A stretch of 23,367 bases of DNA from DATHXC01 sp041662005. GTDB lineage: Bacteria; Pseudomonadota; Gammaproteobacteria; Burkholderiales; Methylophilaceae. Every line of letters begins with the position of its first letter. Position 1 is the stretch's first letter. Positions 22,005 to 23,367 of this stretch are shown piece after piece. The position numbers were made by a program, and so were the translations under genes. Below the pieces are notes generated by a model, which saw only the letters and a program-made list of their open reading frames with translations, did no database searches and had not been told where the DNA came from. The stretch is from NCBI GenBank assembly GCA_041662005.1, contig JBAZTJ010000029.1, forward strand, positions 1 to 23,367, given 5' to 3'.

Positions 22005-23367
22005 CTGCTTTTTCCTCATACATAATATTTATTTTGTTGGCATAAACCTGCCAGATAGCTTCCCGCTTTAGACGCCCATTGGCCGTTAGCTGGCCGTTTT
22101 GCGGCGTGTAGGGTGCCTCCGCAAATAGCCAACGGCTGACACGCGCATAATCCGGCAAGCCGGCATTGACCTCAGCAATCGCCTGATCAATTTCCTCTAC
22201 TTGTGCGATATTGCCATTGGCATCTTTTGCCGGCACGATCACCGCGATATTCCACGGCCGGGCTTCACCAAACACTGCTGCCTGAGCAATCGTGGGCGAC
22301 AGGTTAAGCTCACGCTCCACCCATTCCGGCGCAACATTGCGCCCAAATGAAGTGATAAACATATTCTTTTTACGTCCGGTGATATGCAAATAGCCATCCG
22401 CATCAAGATGTCCAACATCTCCTGTCGCGTAATACTGCTGCGTCGGTTGCGATACAGCACCGCTATAGCCCAGCAAACAGGCGCCTGCCACTAAAATTTC
22501 GCCATCATCGGCAAACTGCAGTTGCACATGCGGCAAAGGCTTACCAACCGTGCCCGGCCGATGGGCATCCACCGTATTGAGGGCAACCACTGAAGCGCAC
22601 TCGGACAGTCCATAGCCTTCATACACTGGCAACCCGACAGCTGCGGCGCGCTGTAACAGGCGTGGCGAAACGGAAGCCCCACCCACGGCGACGAAACGCA
22701 ACTTTTCAGGACGGGCAAAACCAGCTTCCAGCGCCATTACCAGGGCACGTAGCAGCTCTGGCGTAAGCAGGGTAGTAGTGGCTTGCGACTGATGCAGAGC
22801 AGCCATCATTTTTGCTATATTCAGCCCGCTTGCGCCACTCAGGCCCACCTCGGCAGCAGGCAGCAAGATGGCGGTTGCACCGGCCAGCAAAGGCACATAA
22901 AGCCCGGCGATGTTTTCCAGCAAAGTGGACAAAGGTAATACGCTGAGATGTCGGTCTGATGAATCAGCGTGAGTGGCCTGCCGCAGCGATTGCGCAACTT
23001 GCAGCATGGCATGTACATCCAGGCAGACGCCTTTGGGGTTACCGGTAGTCCCCGAGGTATAGGTGACCTTGATGGTATTGGCAGGCAAAACGCTGGCATG
23101 GGCGCTCACCAGCGTAAATTGTGTCACCAGCTTACCAGCCACCTCAACATGCGTTTTTGCCAACACCTGCTTGCCATGGGCGGCCAGCAGCTGATCAATC
23201 AAAATTGGTTGATCACTAATGATCCGGTTTATCCCGGCATCGTCGATAGCATGGATGATCTGCGCAGGCGAAAAGAAATAAGGCAATGGAATCGTGGTCA
23301 ACCCCAGCTGTAACGCTGCCATATCCAGCACTGCCCAAGCCGGGTCATTATCCATGGCCACACCTAT
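21991..23367 (-). CDS. AMP-dependent acyl-CoA synthetase/ligase (5' end beyond window)
   Basis: The open frame continues to the right edge, so the N-terminus is missing; about 458 residues are visible. Adenylate-forming core motifs are present: VTYTSGTTGNPKG (P-loop), YEGYGLSECA, YATGDVGHLDADGYLHITGRKK, and the C-terminal NGRLKR with the catalytic Lys. The N-terminal part, NDPAWAVLDMAALQLG followed by IPLPYFFS, matches long-chain acyl-CoA synthetase-like ligases. It should activate a carboxylic acid as an acyl-adenylate and transfer it to CoA or another thiol or amine acceptor. Its stop lies inside the start of the diiron-oxidase gene, giving a tightly coupled operon. Confidence 0.9.
   Translation of the reverse strand: MGVAMDNDPAWAVLDMAALQLGLTTIPLPYFFSPAQIIHAIDDAGINRIISDQPILIDQLLAAHGKQVLAKTHVEVAGKLVTQFTLVSAHASVLPANTIKVTYTSGTTGNPKGVCLDVHAMLQVAQSLRQATHADSSDRHLSVLPLSTLLENIAGLYVPLLAGATAILLPAAEVGLSGASGLNIAKMMAALHQSQATTTLLTPELLRALVMALEAGFARPEKLRFVAVGGASVSPRLLQRAAAVGLPVYEGYGLSECASVVALNTVDAHRPGTVGKPLPHVQLQFADDGEILVAGACLLGYSGAVSQPTQQYYATGDVGHLDADGYLHITGRKKNMFITSFGRNVAPEWVERELNLSPTIAQAAVFGEARPWNIAVIVPAKDANGNIAQVEEIDQAIAEVNAGLPDYARVSRWLFAEAPYTPQNGQLTANGRLKREAIWQVYANKINIMYEEKADAVL

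Noticed and set aside
1..23367. CRISPR arrays, tRNA or rRNA genes
   Set aside because: No regularly spaced direct repeats, no tRNA-like cloverleaf or TTCGA-type arms and no rRNA segments were noticed on reading; a tRNAscan or Infernal run would be decisive for tRNAs.

Overview
The window looks like chromosomal DNA of a methylotrophic betaproteobacterium, most likely Methylophilaceae (Methylotenera/Methylophilus type). The main pointers are a formaldehyde-activating-enzyme (Fae) homologue, a formyl-THF deformylase (PurU), a CobD/CbiB-family protein next to ispH, and betaproteobacterial-style housekeeping proteins at moderate GC. The genus is an inference from gene content, not a database result.

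Layout. 1-5.7 kb: tail of a small exported protein, purU (-), a two-gene membrane operon (GyrI-like plus CobD/CbiB-like, +), ispH (+), a DoxX-family protein (-), a small lipoprotein plus GNAT acetyltransferase pair (+), and the Fae homologue (+). 5.7-13.4 kb: a long minus-strand block holding mutY and an overlapping PrxQ-like peroxiredoxin, a large AsmA-family protein, ExoD-like and uppP genes, a YidB-like protein, and an RsuA/RluB-type pseudouridine synthase with a long disordered N-terminus. 13.5-14.4 kb: a YqhA-family membrane protein and a lone AbrB/MazE-type antitoxin-like gene.

14.4-17.3 kb is an accessory island. It opens with an inverted pair of REP-like palindromes carrying GTAG tags, followed by a second long hairpin. 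Next comes one 696-codon ORF that joins an HTH domain, a complete C5-cytosine methyltransferase and an HNH endonuclease, apparently a whole restriction-modification system in one polypeptide. A small unrecognised gene follows 11 nt downstream. A bidirectional terminator closes the island.

17.3-19.5 kb carries thiC (-), with a TTG start, a clear TPP riboswitch in its leader and candidate switching hairpins. A 46-codon membrane ORF (+) lies beyond it. 19.8-23.4 kb is a tight minus-strand operon: acyl/AMP ligase (5' end beyond the window), a heme-oxygenase-like diiron oxidase with the HxxxDxxH signature, a short-chain dehydrogenase, and a secreted TPR protein. I read this as an uncharacterised acyl-modifying pathway.

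The strongest candidates for something new are the HTH-methyltransferase-HNH fusion with its unknown partner, and the ligase/diiron-oxidase/SDR operon. A third is the Fae homologue in which the catalytic His position is occupied by Met. No tRNA, rRNA, CRISPR array or transposase gene was seen.
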